From Sphingopyxis fribergensis (GTDB lineage Bacteria > Pseudomonadota > Alphaproteobacteria > Sphingomonadales > Sphingomonadaceae): DNA of 64,000 nt. The position numbers and the translations under genes were made by a program. This document shows, piece by piece, positions 8,557-17,304 of the stretch. How positions within the stretch are numbered: position 1 is the first letter of the stretch; every line of letters starts with the position of its first letter. The stretch spans positions 62,001-126,000 of the forward strand of contig NZ_CP009123.1 of the NCBI RefSeq assembly GCF_000803645.1. The letters run 5' to 3'. Under the pieces are notes generated by a model. That model searched no databases. It was not told where the DNA came from and worked only from the letters and a program-made list of their open reading frames with translations.

Positions 8557-9275
8557 CCGGAGTCAAGGTCGAGACTCACGCGCTGTGCGATCAGTGTGGC
8601 GGGTGCAATGATCGACCGCACGGCGGCGGGGAGCATGTCGAAATGATCGATGTGCAAATCCGCGCCAAGCTGGCTGGCGCACACGTCGGAAAATCCGAAG
8701 CCGACAGCAATCGACGGCATCGCCGCGGCTCTCGCTGTCGCTACATCGACCGCCGAATCTCCAACATAGATGGCCTTGGCCCCTTTGGCCTGCGTAATTG
8801 CGGTGAGCAACGGTAGTGGATCGGGTTTTCGAACAGGCAATGTGTCGCCACCGATAATAGCGTCGAACACACCAGCCCAGCCGAGCGCTTCGACCAGATG
8901 GTTCGCAAGTCCCTCCGGCTTATTGGTGCAAATCGCGAGCCTGAAGCCCTCGATCCGCAACTCTTCGAGCGCGAGTTCCAGTCCCGGATAGGGTGCCGAA
9001 AACGTACAAATATTGTCGGCATAGTGTTCCAAGAATACGGGAATGGCTCGTGCGATCAGTTCCTCCGGCGCATCTCCGCTAAGCGTCAGTCCTGCATCCA
9101 GCAGCGCGCGCGCGCCGTGGCCGGCAAGGGGGCGCACGAGCATCGGCTCGACGGTAGGCCGGCCAAGGACTTCCAGCGAATGATTGAGCGCAGCAATGAG
9201 ATCGGGAGCCGTGTCGACAAGCGTCCCGTCAAGGTCAAATACTATTGTATCAATTTTCGGGCCCCGCATTGCCAT
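8535..9275 (-). CDS. HAD phosphatase, phosphoglycolate-phosphatase-like (Gph / MupP type)
   Basis: HAD motif I is FDLDGTLVDT, motif II is the ICTNKPEG segment, motif III is RKPDPLP and motif IV is YVGDSAVDV. The alpha-helical cap between motifs I and II is of the size seen in Gph, about 246 residues in all. The start is placed at the internal Met preceding MRGPKIDTIVFDLDG because the longer N-terminus to 9341 is not family-like. In this context it could be a housekeeping 2-phosphoglycolate phosphatase, or a MupP-like MurNAc-6-P phosphatase, since MupP belongs to the same subfamily and lies in muropeptide recycling. Sequence alone does not separate these. Confidence 0.8.
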   Translation of the reverse strand: MAMRGPKIDTIVFDLDGTLVDTAPDLIAALNHSLEVLGRPTVEPMLVRPLAGHGARALLDAGLTLSGDAPEELIARAIPVFLEHYADNICTFSAPYPGLELALEELRIEGFRLAICTNKPEGLANHLVEALGWAGVFDAIIGGDTLPVRKPDPLPLLTAITQAKGAKAIYVGDSAVDVATARAAAMPSIAVGFGFSDVCASQLGADLHIDHFDMLPAAVRSIIAPATLIAQRVSLDLDSGQATVAV

Positions 9276-9429
9276 GCTGATGCCCGGCCCCAGATCGCAA
9301 TACAAGGGCCAATTATGCGACCCGCCTTCCATTCCGGCCATTCTGGCGCGTCGAATCTATCCCGGGGCGCGACCATCGCGGCCCGCTCGATGTCGCCGCT
9401 TTTCCGTCGGATTGCGCTGCTACCAAAAT

Positions 9430-9447
9430 TGGTTACAATCTGGTATT
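9430..9447 (+). promoter_or_regulatory. NagQ-type box 2 (upstream of HAD phosphatase, next to IS3)
   Basis: TGGTTAC-AATC-TGGTATT keeps the 7+4+7 direct-repeat architecture of the other boxes. It lies about 155 bases upstream of the HAD phosphatase start and 53 bases from the left end of the IS element. It may control the phosphatase, or may be left over from the promoter of the plus-strand genes now displaced by the IS. Confidence 0.6.
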
Positions 9448-9573
9448 AGGCGCATCGGATCGACGGGCGAAAGCAGTCGAACGGCGCGACGGAACGGAGT
9501 GTCCGTCGTCAGAACATTTGGCGCAGATCGCGGCGTAGATTAGCGGAGCGCGGGCCTCGTCCTGGGGTTGATA

Positions 9574-10554
9574 TTAAGCGGCGAGCTTGCGGTGCTGCAA
9601 GCGTCGGTGTTCGATGGTCTTCCGTTTGATCCTTTCGCGCTGTTGGATGATGGCGTCAGCCCTGCCGAAGTAGGTGTCGGCGGGCGTCACATTGCCGAGG
9701 CTTTCGTGATATCGGCGGTGATTATAGTGGTCGATGAAGGCCTCGATCCGGGTCTCCAGATCGCCGGGCAGGAAGTAATTTTCCAGCAGGATTCGGTTCT
9801 TGAGGGTCTGGTGCCAGCGCTCGATCTTGCCTTGGGTCTGGGGATGCATCGGGGCGCCGCGGACATGGCTCATACCGTTGGCACCGATCCATTGGGCCAG
9901 CTCCTCGGCGATGTAGCTCGGACCATTATCGCTGAGCAGCCTGGGCTTTTGCACGACCCTGGCTGACGAACAGCCCGAGGCTTCAAGCGCCAGTTCCAGC
10001 GTGTCGGTGACGTCCCCGGCGCGCATGGTGGTGCAAAGCTTCCAGGCGATGACATAGCGGGAGAAGTCGTCGAGCACGGTCGACAGATACACCCAGCCCC
10101 AACCGATGATTTTGAAGTAGGTGAAGTCGGTCTGCCACATCTCGTTCGGCCGCGTCGTCTTGGTGTGGAACGCATCGGCTGCCTTGATCACGATGAAGGC
10201 CGGGCTGGTGATCAGGTCATGGGCTTTCAGAAGCCGGTAAACCGTCGATTCCGACACGAAGTAGCGCTTCTCGTCGGTAAAGCGCACAGCCAACTCGCGG
10301 GGCGATAGCTCGGACTCGTCCAGCGCCATCTCGACGATCTGCTGCTGGATATCGTTGCCGATGCGATTCCACACCCGGCTCGGCGCCGATGGCCGATCCT
10401 CCAGCGCCTCCGGCCCGCCTTCGAGGTAGCGGTCATACCATCGATAGAAGGTCCGGCGGGGGATGCCGAGCTGGTCCAGCGTCCGCTTGGCGGGCAGATG
10501 CGACTGCTCGACGATCCTGATGATCTCGAGCTTCTCAGATGCGGGATACCTCAT
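9574..10554 (-). CDS. IS3-family transposase OrfB (DDE integrase)
   Basis: This is a 326-residue rve-domain transposase. An N-terminal HTH_28/29-like region (LPAKRTLDQLGIPRRTFYRW) precedes the catalytic core with WQTDFTYFKI (first Asp), LLSDNGPSY (second Asp) and PQTQGKIERWHQTLKN (Glu). Its ATG overlaps the orfA stop (ATGA), so coupling rather than a long frameshift overlap seems to be used. It looks intact, so the element may be active. Confidence 0.9.
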   Translation of the reverse strand: MRYPASEKLEIIRIVEQSHLPAKRTLDQLGIPRRTFYRWYDRYLEGGPEALEDRPSAPSRVWNRIGNDIQQQIVEMALDESELSPRELAVRFTDEKRYFVSESTVYRLLKAHDLITSPAFIVIKAADAFHTKTTRPNEMWQTDFTYFKIIGWGWVYLSTVLDDFSRYVIAWKLCTTMRAGDVTDTLELALEASGCSSARVVQKPRLLSDNGPSYIAEELAQWIGANGMSHVRGAPMHPQTQGKIERWHQTLKNRILLENYFLPGDLETRIEAFIDHYNHRRYHESLGNVTPADTYFGRADAIIQQRERIKRKTIEHRRLQHRKLAA

Positions 10555-10937
10555 TCTTCGTCGCCCCCATCCGCGATCATGCTTTTTTTGAGCAGACGGT
10601 TTTCCAGCGTCAGGTCGGCCACGCATTCCTTCAGGGCACGGGCTTCGCGGCGCAGGTCGTGCACCTCGCCGGTGGTCGCAGCTCGGGCGGTATCGCCGGC
10701 CAGACGACGCTTGCCCGCTTCCATGAACTCCTTCGACCAGGTGTAATACAGGCTCTGGGCGATGCCTTCCTTGCGGCACAGCTCGGCGATGCTGTCTTCG
10801 CCGCGCAGCCCCTCCAGCACGATCCTGATTTTGTCCTCTGCAGAGAAGTGCCGGCGCGTCGCACGCCGTATGTCCTTCACCACCCGCTCAGCTGGGGCCT
10901 TCGGCGCCGATTTTTTCAAGGAGGATTTGGGCTTCAT
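10551..10937 (-). CDS. IS3-family transposase OrfA
   Basis: The 128-residue product has a central HTH (RHFSAEDKIRIVLEGLRG, then IAELCRKEGIAQSLYYTW) that would bind the IS ends, and a C-terminal leucine-zipper-like helix (RREARALKECVADLTLENRLL). This is the normal OrfA design of the family. It precedes orfB directly. The intact frame supports a functional element. Confidence 0.9.
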   Translation of the reverse strand: MKPKSSLKKSAPKAPAERVVKDIRRATRRHFSAEDKIRIVLEGLRGEDSIAELCRKEGIAQSLYYTWSKEFMEAGKRRLAGDTARAATTGEVHDLRREARALKECVADLTLENRLLKKSMIADGGDEE

Positions 10938-11022
10938 CTTCGTTCCTTCGTCACTACGACGAAGCCCAAATCCTCCTTAAATCACAACCTCAAATCTGTG
11001 CCATTGGCGCTGACGGCGGACA

Positions 11023-11247
11023 GTCACGAACCCCCAAGTTCTTCACCGTCGGCAGATCGTCGACGTGCCGCATGCCGTCGCAGGCTCGGTCCCATTTCAG
11101 GCGCCGGCTCTCAAAATGTGGGGGACGCCGACCGAAATCATTCGCGGTGCGCCTGGGCTCGGCGAGCATAGTGGCGATATCCTAAAGGAGTGGCTCGGCT
11201 ATTCCAAGGGGGACATCGACAGGCTTGTGGAGCAAGGACGGATCTGA
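11023..11247 (+). pseudogene. 3' remnant of a CaiB/BaiF-type CoA-transferase gene, truncated by the IS
   Basis: The frame runs directly from the IS end: NPQVLHRRQIVDVPHAVAG, then a GTPTEIIRGAPGLGEHSGD segment and ILKEWLGYSKGDIDRLVEQG. This is the conserved C-terminus of class III CoA-transferases (xPxxLGEHTxEVLxELG, ending in Gxx). There is no start codon or N-terminal sequence, and the missing part is not found left of the IS. It sits 13 bases ahead of the SufS-like gene, suggesting the two once formed an operon. Confidence 0.75.
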
Positions 11248-11260
11248 AGGAGGTTTCGCG

Positions 11261-12490
11261 ATGCTGCACCCCGAGCCAGTCCAGAAGGTCTGGGACCCCA
11301 ATGTGATCAGGAGCGACTTCCCATTGATCGCGGGTTTGTCGGGTATATATTTAGACAATGCGGCGTCGGCGCAAAAACCGCGCTGCGTGATGGACAGCAT
11401 GACCGATGGCGCTTTCACCCGTTATGCCAATGTCCATCGCGGAGCCCACCGGCTTAGCGGCCTCGCGACCGCGAGCTACGAAGGCGCGCGGGCCCGGCTG
11501 CAGTCCTTTTTGAACGCTCCCGGCGCAGAGCAGATTATTTTTACGAAATCTGCAACCGAGGCGATCAATCTCGTGGCGTCAGCCTTTGCCGCTATCGTTG
11601 CACCGGGGGATGAGATCGTTGTTTCCTCGCTCGACCATCACGCCAATCTGGTCCCGTGGCATTTGCTTCGGGAGCGGCACGGCATCGTCTTGCGCTGGGT
11701 CGATCCCGACGCCTTCGGCAATCTCGATCCCACCGCCTTCGCCGACGCGATCACGCCTCGCACGCGGCTCGTGGCGGTCACACACATGTCGAATGTTTTC
11801 GGGGTATTGACACCGCTCGAGGCAATTGTTCGGCTTGCCCATGAAAAGGGCGTTCCTGTGCTCGCAGATGGAACCCAGGCCGTGGTACATCACGCAATCG
11901 ACGTTTCGGCGCTCGACGTCGATTTCTATGCGCTCACCGGTCACAAGCTTTATGGGCCGACGGGTATCGGGGCTCTCTATGCCAAGCCCGGCTGGCTCGA
12001 ACGCATGCCACCGATGCTCGGCGGCGGCGAGATGGTCGCAACCTTCGGCCGCGATCACGTCGAATATGCTGCCGCGCCGCACAAGTTCGAGGCCGGGACG
12101 CCGCCAATTCTGGAAGCGATCGGACTTGTCGCCGCCCTCGACTATGTCGAGGGCGTGGGGCGTACGACTATCGCTACCCACGAGGCAGCGCTTGGTCGCC
12201 ACGCGCGGGCTCGATTCGCGGCTATTCCAAACATCACCGTCTTCGGCGATGCCGAAAAGCCCGGTCCAATTCTGACGTTCGCCTCTGCCGGCGCCCATGC
12301 GAACGATATAGCGGCGATCCTGGACGCCAAGGGTATCTGCGTCCGTGCCGGCGCGCACTGCACTCAACCGCTCCATCAAATGCTAGGCTTCAGTTCGACC
12401 TGCCGCGCATCGTTCGCCATGTACAGCACGCTGGATGAAGTCGACGCTCTTGCCGATGCAGTGGAAGAGGCGTTGGCAATCCTAAAGTGA
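11261..12490 (+). CDS. SufS-type cysteine desulfurase (class V aminotransferase)
   Basis: The product has 409 residues from an ATG preceded by GGAGG. Visible features are YLDNAASAQKP, ANVHRGAHRLS, the HHANLVPW segment, PLP lysine in ALTGHKLYGPTG, and the catalytic Cys loop RAGAHCTQPLH near residue 368, which matches group II (SufS/CsdA) enzymes. It would release sulfur from cysteine as a persulfide. No suf genes are nearby; the neighbour upstream was a CoA-transferase, so a specialised role in small-molecule or sulfur metabolism is possible. The IS insertion has probably removed its original promoter. Confidence 0.85.
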   Translation: MLHPEPVQKVWDPNVIRSDFPLIAGLSGIYLDNAASAQKPRCVMDSMTDGAFTRYANVHRGAHRLSGLATASYEGARARLQSFLNAPGAEQIIFTKSATEAINLVASAFAAIVAPGDEIVVSSLDHHANLVPWHLLRERHGIVLRWVDPDAFGNLDPTAFADAITPRTRLVAVTHMSNVFGVLTPLEAIVRLAHEKGVPVLADGTQAVVHHAIDVSALDVDFYALTGHKLYGPTGIGALYAKPGWLERMPPMLGGGEMVATFGRDHVEYAAAPHKFEAGTPPILEAIGLVAALDYVEGVGRTTIATHEAALGRHARARFAAIPNITVFGDAEKPGPILTFASAGAHANDIAAILDAKGICVRAGAHCTQPLHQMLGFSSTCRASFAMYSTLDEVDALADAVEEALAILK

Positions 12491-12514
12491 GGTCGGCCGC
12501 CTGGAGGGTGCTCG

Positions 12515-13645
12515 CTACTCGCCGCCGATCCAGGTCCGGACGATCTCAATGTCTTCGGAGAGGTGCACGATATCTGCGCGCGCGCGCGGCGCGAGGCATC
12601 CATAGGTGCCGGTCAGCCCCAGCAAAGCCGCCGGCGTCGCGCTCGCCATCTTGCAAGCGTCCGCAAGTTCGACGTGCATGTTCGAAACAGCGTTCCGAAT
12701 GGCCCGAGCCATGTCGAGGTCGGAGCCGGCCAAGGTTCCGTCAGCCGAGCGCAGTGCACCTTCGTTGCGAAAAATCTCGGTCTCGCCAAGGAAGAATGTA
12801 TCGATATCGGTGCCGACCGTCGGCATGGAGTCCGTTACGAGCATCAATTCGTCGGGACCCTTCGCGCGGAAAGCGGCCCGCAGCGCGGTCGGATGAACAT
12901 GGTGGCCATCGACTATCACGCCACAAATCAGCGGGGACGCCAATCCAGCCCCTGCGACTCCTGGCGTCCGGCTAGCTAACGGGGGCATAGCGTTGAACAA
13001 ATGGGTGATTGCCCGAAGCCCTTCGCTGATTGCGCGATCCATATCCTCGCTTGTTGCCAGCGTGTGTCCGGCAGAGACAATGACGCCCCGAGCCGTCAAT
13101 TCGGCGATCAGGCCGGTAGCGACCATTTCGGGCGCGAGGGTCACAAGTGTTTTTCCTGCACCTAGCGAGGAAAGCAGATTCACGGCCCGCTCATCCATCT
13201 TGCGGATTTTCGATGCGTCGTGAATGCCTTTCTTTTCAATGTTCAGAAAGGGGCCTTCAATATGGATTCCCAGAACGCCGGGGGTCCCGATCGCGATAGC
13301 GTCACGTACTGCGGCTATCCCGCGCTCAATCACGTCGAAATCATCACTGATGAGGGTAGGAAGCAAGGCCGTGGTCCCGAATGCCCTGTGTGCCTCGGTG
13401 ATCGCCCTAATCCCGTCGATCGTCGGGGATTCGTTGAACAATACGCCGCCACCCCCGTTCACTTGCGTATCGATAAAACCGGGAACGAGCATGCCGCCGT
13501 CCAAGCGAACTGGATCAAAGTCGGTCGGGACGCCGCTATCGGGTACGATGTCGACGATCGCCGATCGCTCGATCAGCAATGCGTGATCTGATCGCCATCC
13601 CCTTTCCGAGAGGATTCGCGCGCCGATCAAAGCCTTTCTAGTCAT
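12515..13645 (-). CDS. nagA: N-acetylglucosamine-6-phosphate deacetylase NagA
   Basis: The 376-residue amidohydrolase shows the NagA hallmarks: PGFIDTQVNGGGGVLFN, HIEGPFLN with the metal-binding Glu, SAGHT, THLFNAMPPL, DGHHVHP, LVTDSM with the catalytic Asp, and the C-terminal PARALLEL segment ATPAALLGL. It removes acetate from GlcNAc-6-P to give glucosamine-6-P for NagB. Its start overlaps the stop of the NagB-II gene by four bases, so the two are one operon in the order nagB-II, nagA. Confidence 0.95.
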   Translation of the reverse strand: MTRKALIGARILSERGWRSDHALLIERSAIVDIVPDSGVPTDFDPVRLDGGMLVPGFIDTQVNGGGGVLFNESPTIDGIRAITEAHRAFGTTALLPTLISDDFDVIERGIAAVRDAIAIGTPGVLGIHIEGPFLNIEKKGIHDASKIRKMDERAVNLLSSLGAGKTLVTLAPEMVATGLIAELTARGVIVSAGHTLATSEDMDRAISEGLRAITHLFNAMPPLASRTPGVAGAGLASPLICGVIVDGHHVHPTALRAAFRAKGPDELMLVTDSMPTVGTDIDTFFLGETEIFRNEGALRSADGTLAGSDLDMARAIRNAVSNMHVELADACKMASATPAALLGLTGTYGCLAPRARADIVHLSEDIEIVRTWIGGE

Positions 13646-14688
13646 ATTGTTTCGGTAACCTTCCTGAGCAACGGCGGCCTGTCGGGATCAAGTCCTCGTT
13701 CAATCGCAAGAGCGTTGGCAAGGCGGTAGTAGGACTGGATCATCGTGATAGGCGCGGTCACAGGATGCAGGCCTGCGACGACGGGAAGTTCGATGGCCCC
13801 ATGTCCGACTGGTCCGGCCCCAGCCACGATTGCCTCTTTTTCGAGGAACAGGCGAAGCAATGCGTCCATCCCCGCCCGGGCTTCATCGAGCGGCGGGAAG
13901 ACCAGGATAGGGAAGTTGCGATCGATCACTGCCATCGGGCCGTGCGCGACCTCTGCCGTGCTGAAAGCCTCTGCATGAATTCCGCATGTTTCCTTGAACT
14001 TCAACGCCGCTTCGAGTGCGATCCCGAATGACGGGCCGCGCCCGAGGACGAAGAGGCTGCGTGCCTGCGAGAAAGGTGCCAGAGCCTCGTCCCATGACAC
14101 GGCCCAAGCTTGGCACAACTGATCCGGCAGGGCAGCAATGACGGGGTCGAGGGCTTGTCCGCCGGCGCATTCGGATATGATCTGGGCGAAGGCCGAAAGC
14201 GTCGCAATGAAGCTTTTGGTTGCTGCGACGCTTCGCTCCGGTCCCGCGCGGAGCGGTATGACGATGTCGGCGAGAGGTACGAGCGGTGCGCTTTCGTCGT
14301 TGACCATCGCGATGACGATCGCCCCGGCCTCTCGCGCCACCTCGGCGGACGCAAGCAGATCGGGGCTCTTACCCGACTGCGACACGACGATAAACGGCTG
14401 CCCCGCCATGTGCTCCATCGGTACGCGGTATACCGAACCCATCGATGGCGGGTGTGACGATACCGTCTTGCGAAGATGTGCCTCGAACAGGAATTTCCCA
14501 TAGGCGGCAGCGTGATCCGAACTGCCGCGGGCGCAGGTGAAAATCGTGTGCGTTGCGGGGCGCAGTATCAGCTTCGCCAGTTCCTTCGCCAAGACAGCAT
14601 TGTCCGACAACTGCTTGGCCACGATCTGGCCAGCCTCGCTGGCCTCGGAAAACATCAGGGTGGAGGTGGGGTGACGGGCTGCGTTCAT
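13642..14688 (-). CDS. nagB-II: Glucosamine-6-phosphate deaminase, NagB-II (SIS-domain) type
   Basis: The 348-residue product is placed from the ATG at 14688 (MNAARHPTSTLMFSEASEAG). It has two SIS domains: TCARGSSDHAAAYGKFL and VVSQSGKSPD with GPERSVAATKSF in the first, and VLGRGPSFGIALEAALKFKETC with AEVAHGPMAVI in the second. There is no glutaminase domain, so this is the GlmS-like deaminase NagB-II rather than a synthase. It converts GlcN-6-P to fructose-6-P and ammonia. The promoter region shared with the divergent D-lactate dehydrogenase holds a NagQ-type box. Confidence 0.92.
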   Translation of the reverse strand: MNAARHPTSTLMFSEASEAGQIVAKQLSDNAVLAKELAKLILRPATHTIFTCARGSSDHAAAYGKFLFEAHLRKTVSSHPPSMGSVYRVPMEHMAGQPFIVVSQSGKSPDLLASAEVAREAGAIVIAMVNDESAPLVPLADIVIPLRAGPERSVAATKSFIATLSAFAQIISECAGGQALDPVIAALPDQLCQAWAVSWDEALAPFSQARSLFVLGRGPSFGIALEAALKFKETCGIHAEAFSTAEVAHGPMAVIDRNFPILVFPPLDEARAGMDALLRLFLEKEAIVAGAGPVGHGAIELPVVAGLHPVTAPITMIQSYYRLANALAIERGLDPDRPPLLRKVTETI

Positions 14689-14691
14689 TAT

Positions 14692-14709
14692 AATACCTGT
14701 ATAATACCA
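14692..14709 (-). promoter_or_regulatory. NagQ-type box 3 (nagB-II / D-lactate dehydrogenase divergent promoter)
   Basis: On the minus strand it reads TGGTATT-ATAC-AGGTATT, two seven-base direct repeats four bases apart. It starts only four bases upstream of the nagB-II ATG and 37 bases from the dehydrogenase ATG, so a bound repressor could block both. Confidence 0.8.
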
Positions 14710-14745
14710 GTTTACCTTGATCCGCAAGGCAGATATATTCGCGGC

Positions 14746-16116
14746 ATGACCCATCTGCGCGACATGCTTTCGAATTTCCTTGGCGACCGACTGATCACCG
14801 CTGAAACCGCGCGCGTCGCCTATACGCAAACCGAGGGTCACCATCCGGGCGAACTTCCGGCACTGGTGGCACAGCCCGTGTCGATCGAGGAGGTTCGCCA
14901 GCTAGTTCGCGCAGCTGCCGCGCAGGGCGTCCCGATCGTGGGTTATGGTGCCGGCACTTCTCTCGAGGGGAACGCGGCCGCCGTCACATCGGACACGCTC
15001 GTCGTAGATTTTTCGCGCATGAACGAGATAGTCGAGATTTCCCCGGAAGATCTACTTGTCGTGGTTCAGCCGGGCGTAACGCGCGAACAGCTCAACGAGG
15101 AGCTGCGCACCACAGGTCTCTTTTTTCCGGTCGATCCCGGGGCGAACGCAACCATCGGCGGGATGATCGCAACCCGGGCGTCCGGAACGACGACTGTACG
15201 TTACGGCAACATGCGCGACAATCTGCTTGCCCTCAAGGTCGTTACGGCAACTGGCGATCTGATCCAGACGGGGACCCGGGCCCGCAAATCGGCGGCGGGC
15301 TACGACCTTACTCATCTCTTCGCCGGATCCGAAGGCACTTTGGGCCTAATCGTGGAGGCGACCCTGCGCCTTCATGGGCAACCCGAACAGATCGTTTCCG
15401 CAAGCTGGGATTTCGCCAGCATAGAGGGTGCGGTCGATACCGTGATTCAGACCATCCAATCTGGGATCGCCATCGCGCGCATGGAGCTTCTCGACACGCG
15501 CGCGATGATCGCGTGCAACCGCCAGAGCCATCTCGGTCTCCCCGAATGTCCAACCCTCTTTCTGGAGTTCCACGGTTCCGGCGCCAGCATCTCCGAGCAA
15601 TTGGAAATCGTTCGCGTTCTGGGAGATGCCAACGGCGGCGGGACACTCAGGTCCGCGACCGCGACGGAGGAACGGAACTTGCTATGGAAGGCGCGGCACC
15701 ATCTGCTTTGGGCATCGCGGTCAATGGTTCCTGAGGCGCAAGCCTGGATCACCGACATTTGCGTCCCCATTTCGCGATTGGCCGAAGCCATTTCGCGTGC
15801 GGAAACGATGATCGAAGCATCGGGGCTGTTCGCTCCGATCCTGGGCCATGTCGGCGACGGGAATTTCCACGTCTTCTTCATTCTCCATCCCGACGACAAG
15901 CCCTCGTGGCAAAAGGCGGCGGTCATCAACGATGCCATGATCGATCACGCGCTCTCGGTTGGCGGAACCTGCACGGGTGAACATGGGATCGGCTTGGGCA
16001 AGCGCGACTCCCTGCTGCGCGAGAACGGGACGGCTTCCGTCGAGATCATGCGGCAACTCAAGCAGGCGCTCGATCCGGAGGGCATCTTCAATCCTGGCAA
16101 GATATTCGCAGCATGA
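14746..16116 (+). CDS. FAD-linked oxidase, probable D-lactate dehydrogenase
   Basis: The 456-residue product starts at ATG 14746; the frame upstream reads through the divergent nagB-II gene and is rejected. The FAD_binding_4 domain covers residues 35-215 (VPIVGYGAGTSLEGNAAA, then IGGMIATRASGTTTVRYGNM), and the FAD-oxidase C domain the rest (GHVGDGNFHVFFI with the catalytic-type His, and GTCTGEHGIGLGK). This is the D-lactate dehydrogenase/GlcD family. D-lactate is the second product of the MurQ encoded nearby, which gives a specific reason for its place here. Glycolate or 2-hydroxyglutarate are other known substrates of the family. Confidence 0.85.
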   Translation: MTHLRDMLSNFLGDRLITAETARVAYTQTEGHHPGELPALVAQPVSIEEVRQLVRAAAAQGVPIVGYGAGTSLEGNAAAVTSDTLVVDFSRMNEIVEISPEDLLVVVQPGVTREQLNEELRTTGLFFPVDPGANATIGGMIATRASGTTTVRYGNMRDNLLALKVVTATGDLIQTGTRARKSAAGYDLTHLFAGSEGTLGLIVEATLRLHGQPEQIVSASWDFASIEGAVDTVIQTIQSGIAIARMELLDTRAMIACNRQSHLGLPECPTLFLEFHGSGASISEQLEIVRVLGDANGGGTLRSATATEERNLLWKARHHLLWASRSMVPEAQAWITDICVPISRLAEAISRAETMIEASGLFAPILGHVGDGNFHVFFILHPDDKPSWQKAAVINDAMIDHALSVGGTCTGEHGIGLGKRDSLLRENGTASVEIMRQLKQALDPEGIFNPGKIFAA

Positions 16117-16168
16117 TGCCGAAAGCCGCCAGGCCCGCGACGACCACGCCGGCGTCATGCGGACCCGC

Positions 16169-17245
16169 CTACACCCGCAGCAAAAGGCCGCGGCGTTGAA
16201 GCGGTGCCAGCAGCAACCTGCAAAGAATTACCGCAAGAACGGCAAATAGCACCGACGCCCACATGGCCGACAGACCGGACGCCCGAAGCCCCGCGAGCAG
16301 GCTGTCCCAGAGCCGGTCCTCGCCGCCCGGCGGAAGGCGCAGCAGGGCGATCAGGAGCATATGGATCACATAGATGGTCAACGCCGCCTGGCCCACGGCG
16401 ACGAACTGCTTCGCCCACCCATGCGGCTGCAGCACGGGCCAGGCGGCGCGAACCGCAGCGTAACCCGACGCGCCGATCCCCGACGTCACAAGCACGAAAC
16501 TCGCGGTCCACAAATCCTTGTTGATCGGGATGACGATCGTCGTCAGCAGCCCGGTCAGCACGAGGAGGATGCCGGCGAACGCGAGGCGCCAGATGGGCCT
16601 CGGCGCGCTGGCCCAGCGCGCAAGCGCGACGCCAAGGAAACCGCTCGCCATGGAAGGCAGCGTGGACAAAATGCCCTCCGGATCCCAGCTGCCGCGCAAT
16701 ATCAATCCCGGCGGGAGTTGCCGATCGAGCCACCCGCTGATGCCCGCTCCGGGAGCGAGGCTGGCTACAGTATTTTCTGCACCGATGTTCAGCAGAACGA
16801 ATGTGTGAGTGGCGATGATCGCCAGCCCCAGTCCCAGCGGAACGATCGCGCCGCGCCCGACGGAGACGATCACCGCGCAAGCGAGATATACGATGGCTAT
16901 GCGCTGCAACACGCCTGCCCACCGCAATTGATCCCAATCGAATCCAGGCCGCAGGCACCAGTTGAGCGCGACGCCGATCGCGAAGAGCAACGCCCCGCGC
17001 CGGGCAATCGCACCCCAGGGCATCTGCCGCCGCAAACGTCCATCGAAAGCCAGCGATGCAGAGATGCCGACAATGAACAAAAATATCGGGAAGACGATAT
17101 CGGCTAGCGTCAGGCCGTGCCAGGCGGCGTGCCGGAGGATCGCTGGTGCCGCGGGCACCAGGAAATTGACCAGCAGCATCAGCATCACATCGACTCCCCG
17201 CAGGAAATCGAGCGGCAGGTCGCGGGCGGGCGCCAATCGCGTCAT
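16169..17245 (-). CDS. nagX: NagX-like membrane acyltransferase (DUF5009/HGSNAT-type)
   Basis: The 358-residue protein is nearly all membrane-spanning. It begins DLPLDFLRGVDVMLMLLVNF, the DxxRG start typical of the HGSNAT-like acyltransferase group, and continues with VFPIFLFIVGISASLAF and ILRGSWDPEGILSTLPSMAS. NagX in Shewanella, Xanthomonas and Caulobacter nag loci belongs to this family and is thought to help amino-sugar uptake across the inner membrane. It is the last gene of the minus-strand run receptor, symporter, murQ, nagX, with 59 bases after murQ. Its exact reaction is unproven. Confidence 0.85.
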   Translation of the reverse strand: MTRLAPARDLPLDFLRGVDVMLMLLVNFLVPAAPAILRHAAWHGLTLADIVFPIFLFIVGISASLAFDGRLRRQMPWGAIARRGALLFAIGVALNWCLRPGFDWDQLRWAGVLQRIAIVYLACAVIVSVGRGAIVPLGLGLAIIATHTFVLLNIGAENTVASLAPGAGISGWLDRQLPPGLILRGSWDPEGILSTLPSMASGFLGVALARWASAPRPIWRLAFAGILLVLTGLLTTIVIPINKDLWTASFVLVTSGIGASGYAAVRAAWPVLQPHGWAKQFVAVGQAALTIYVIHMLLIALLRLPPGGEDRLWDSLLAGLRASGLSAMWASVLFAVLAVILCRLLLAPLQRRGLLLRV

Positions 17246-17304
17246 GGCACCAGCCGGTCAGGATCCGCGCATGCCGTCAAATCGCTCTGCGACATCGCGC
17301 CATT

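Larger units (their letters stand above)
9500..11022 (-). mobile_element. IS3-family insertion sequence (1523 bp)
   Basis: The ends are imperfect inverted repeats that begin TGTCCG(T/C)CGTCAG on each side and continue with TGGC(G/A)CAGAT, as expected for IS3-family ends starting TG. Two genes, orfA and orfB, read on the minus strand inside it. No target-site duplication is visible (GAG on the left, GTC on the right). The right flank starts inside a CoA-transferase gene whose 5' part is absent on the left, so an adjacent deletion probably accompanied or followed insertion. Confidence 0.85.

Noticed and set aside
9568..9966. 132-codon plus-strand frame inside the IS element
   Set aside because: Antisense to the transposase catalytic domain whose DDE residues are all present.
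14476..14745. N-terminal extension of the D-lactate dehydrogenase frame
   Set aside because: The extra 90 codons are antisense to nagB-II and cover the operator; the family start is at 14746.
16361..17107. 248-codon plus-strand frame opposite nagX
   Set aside because: Its translation is very rich in Arg, Gln and Asp, typical of antisense to a hydrophobic membrane protein.
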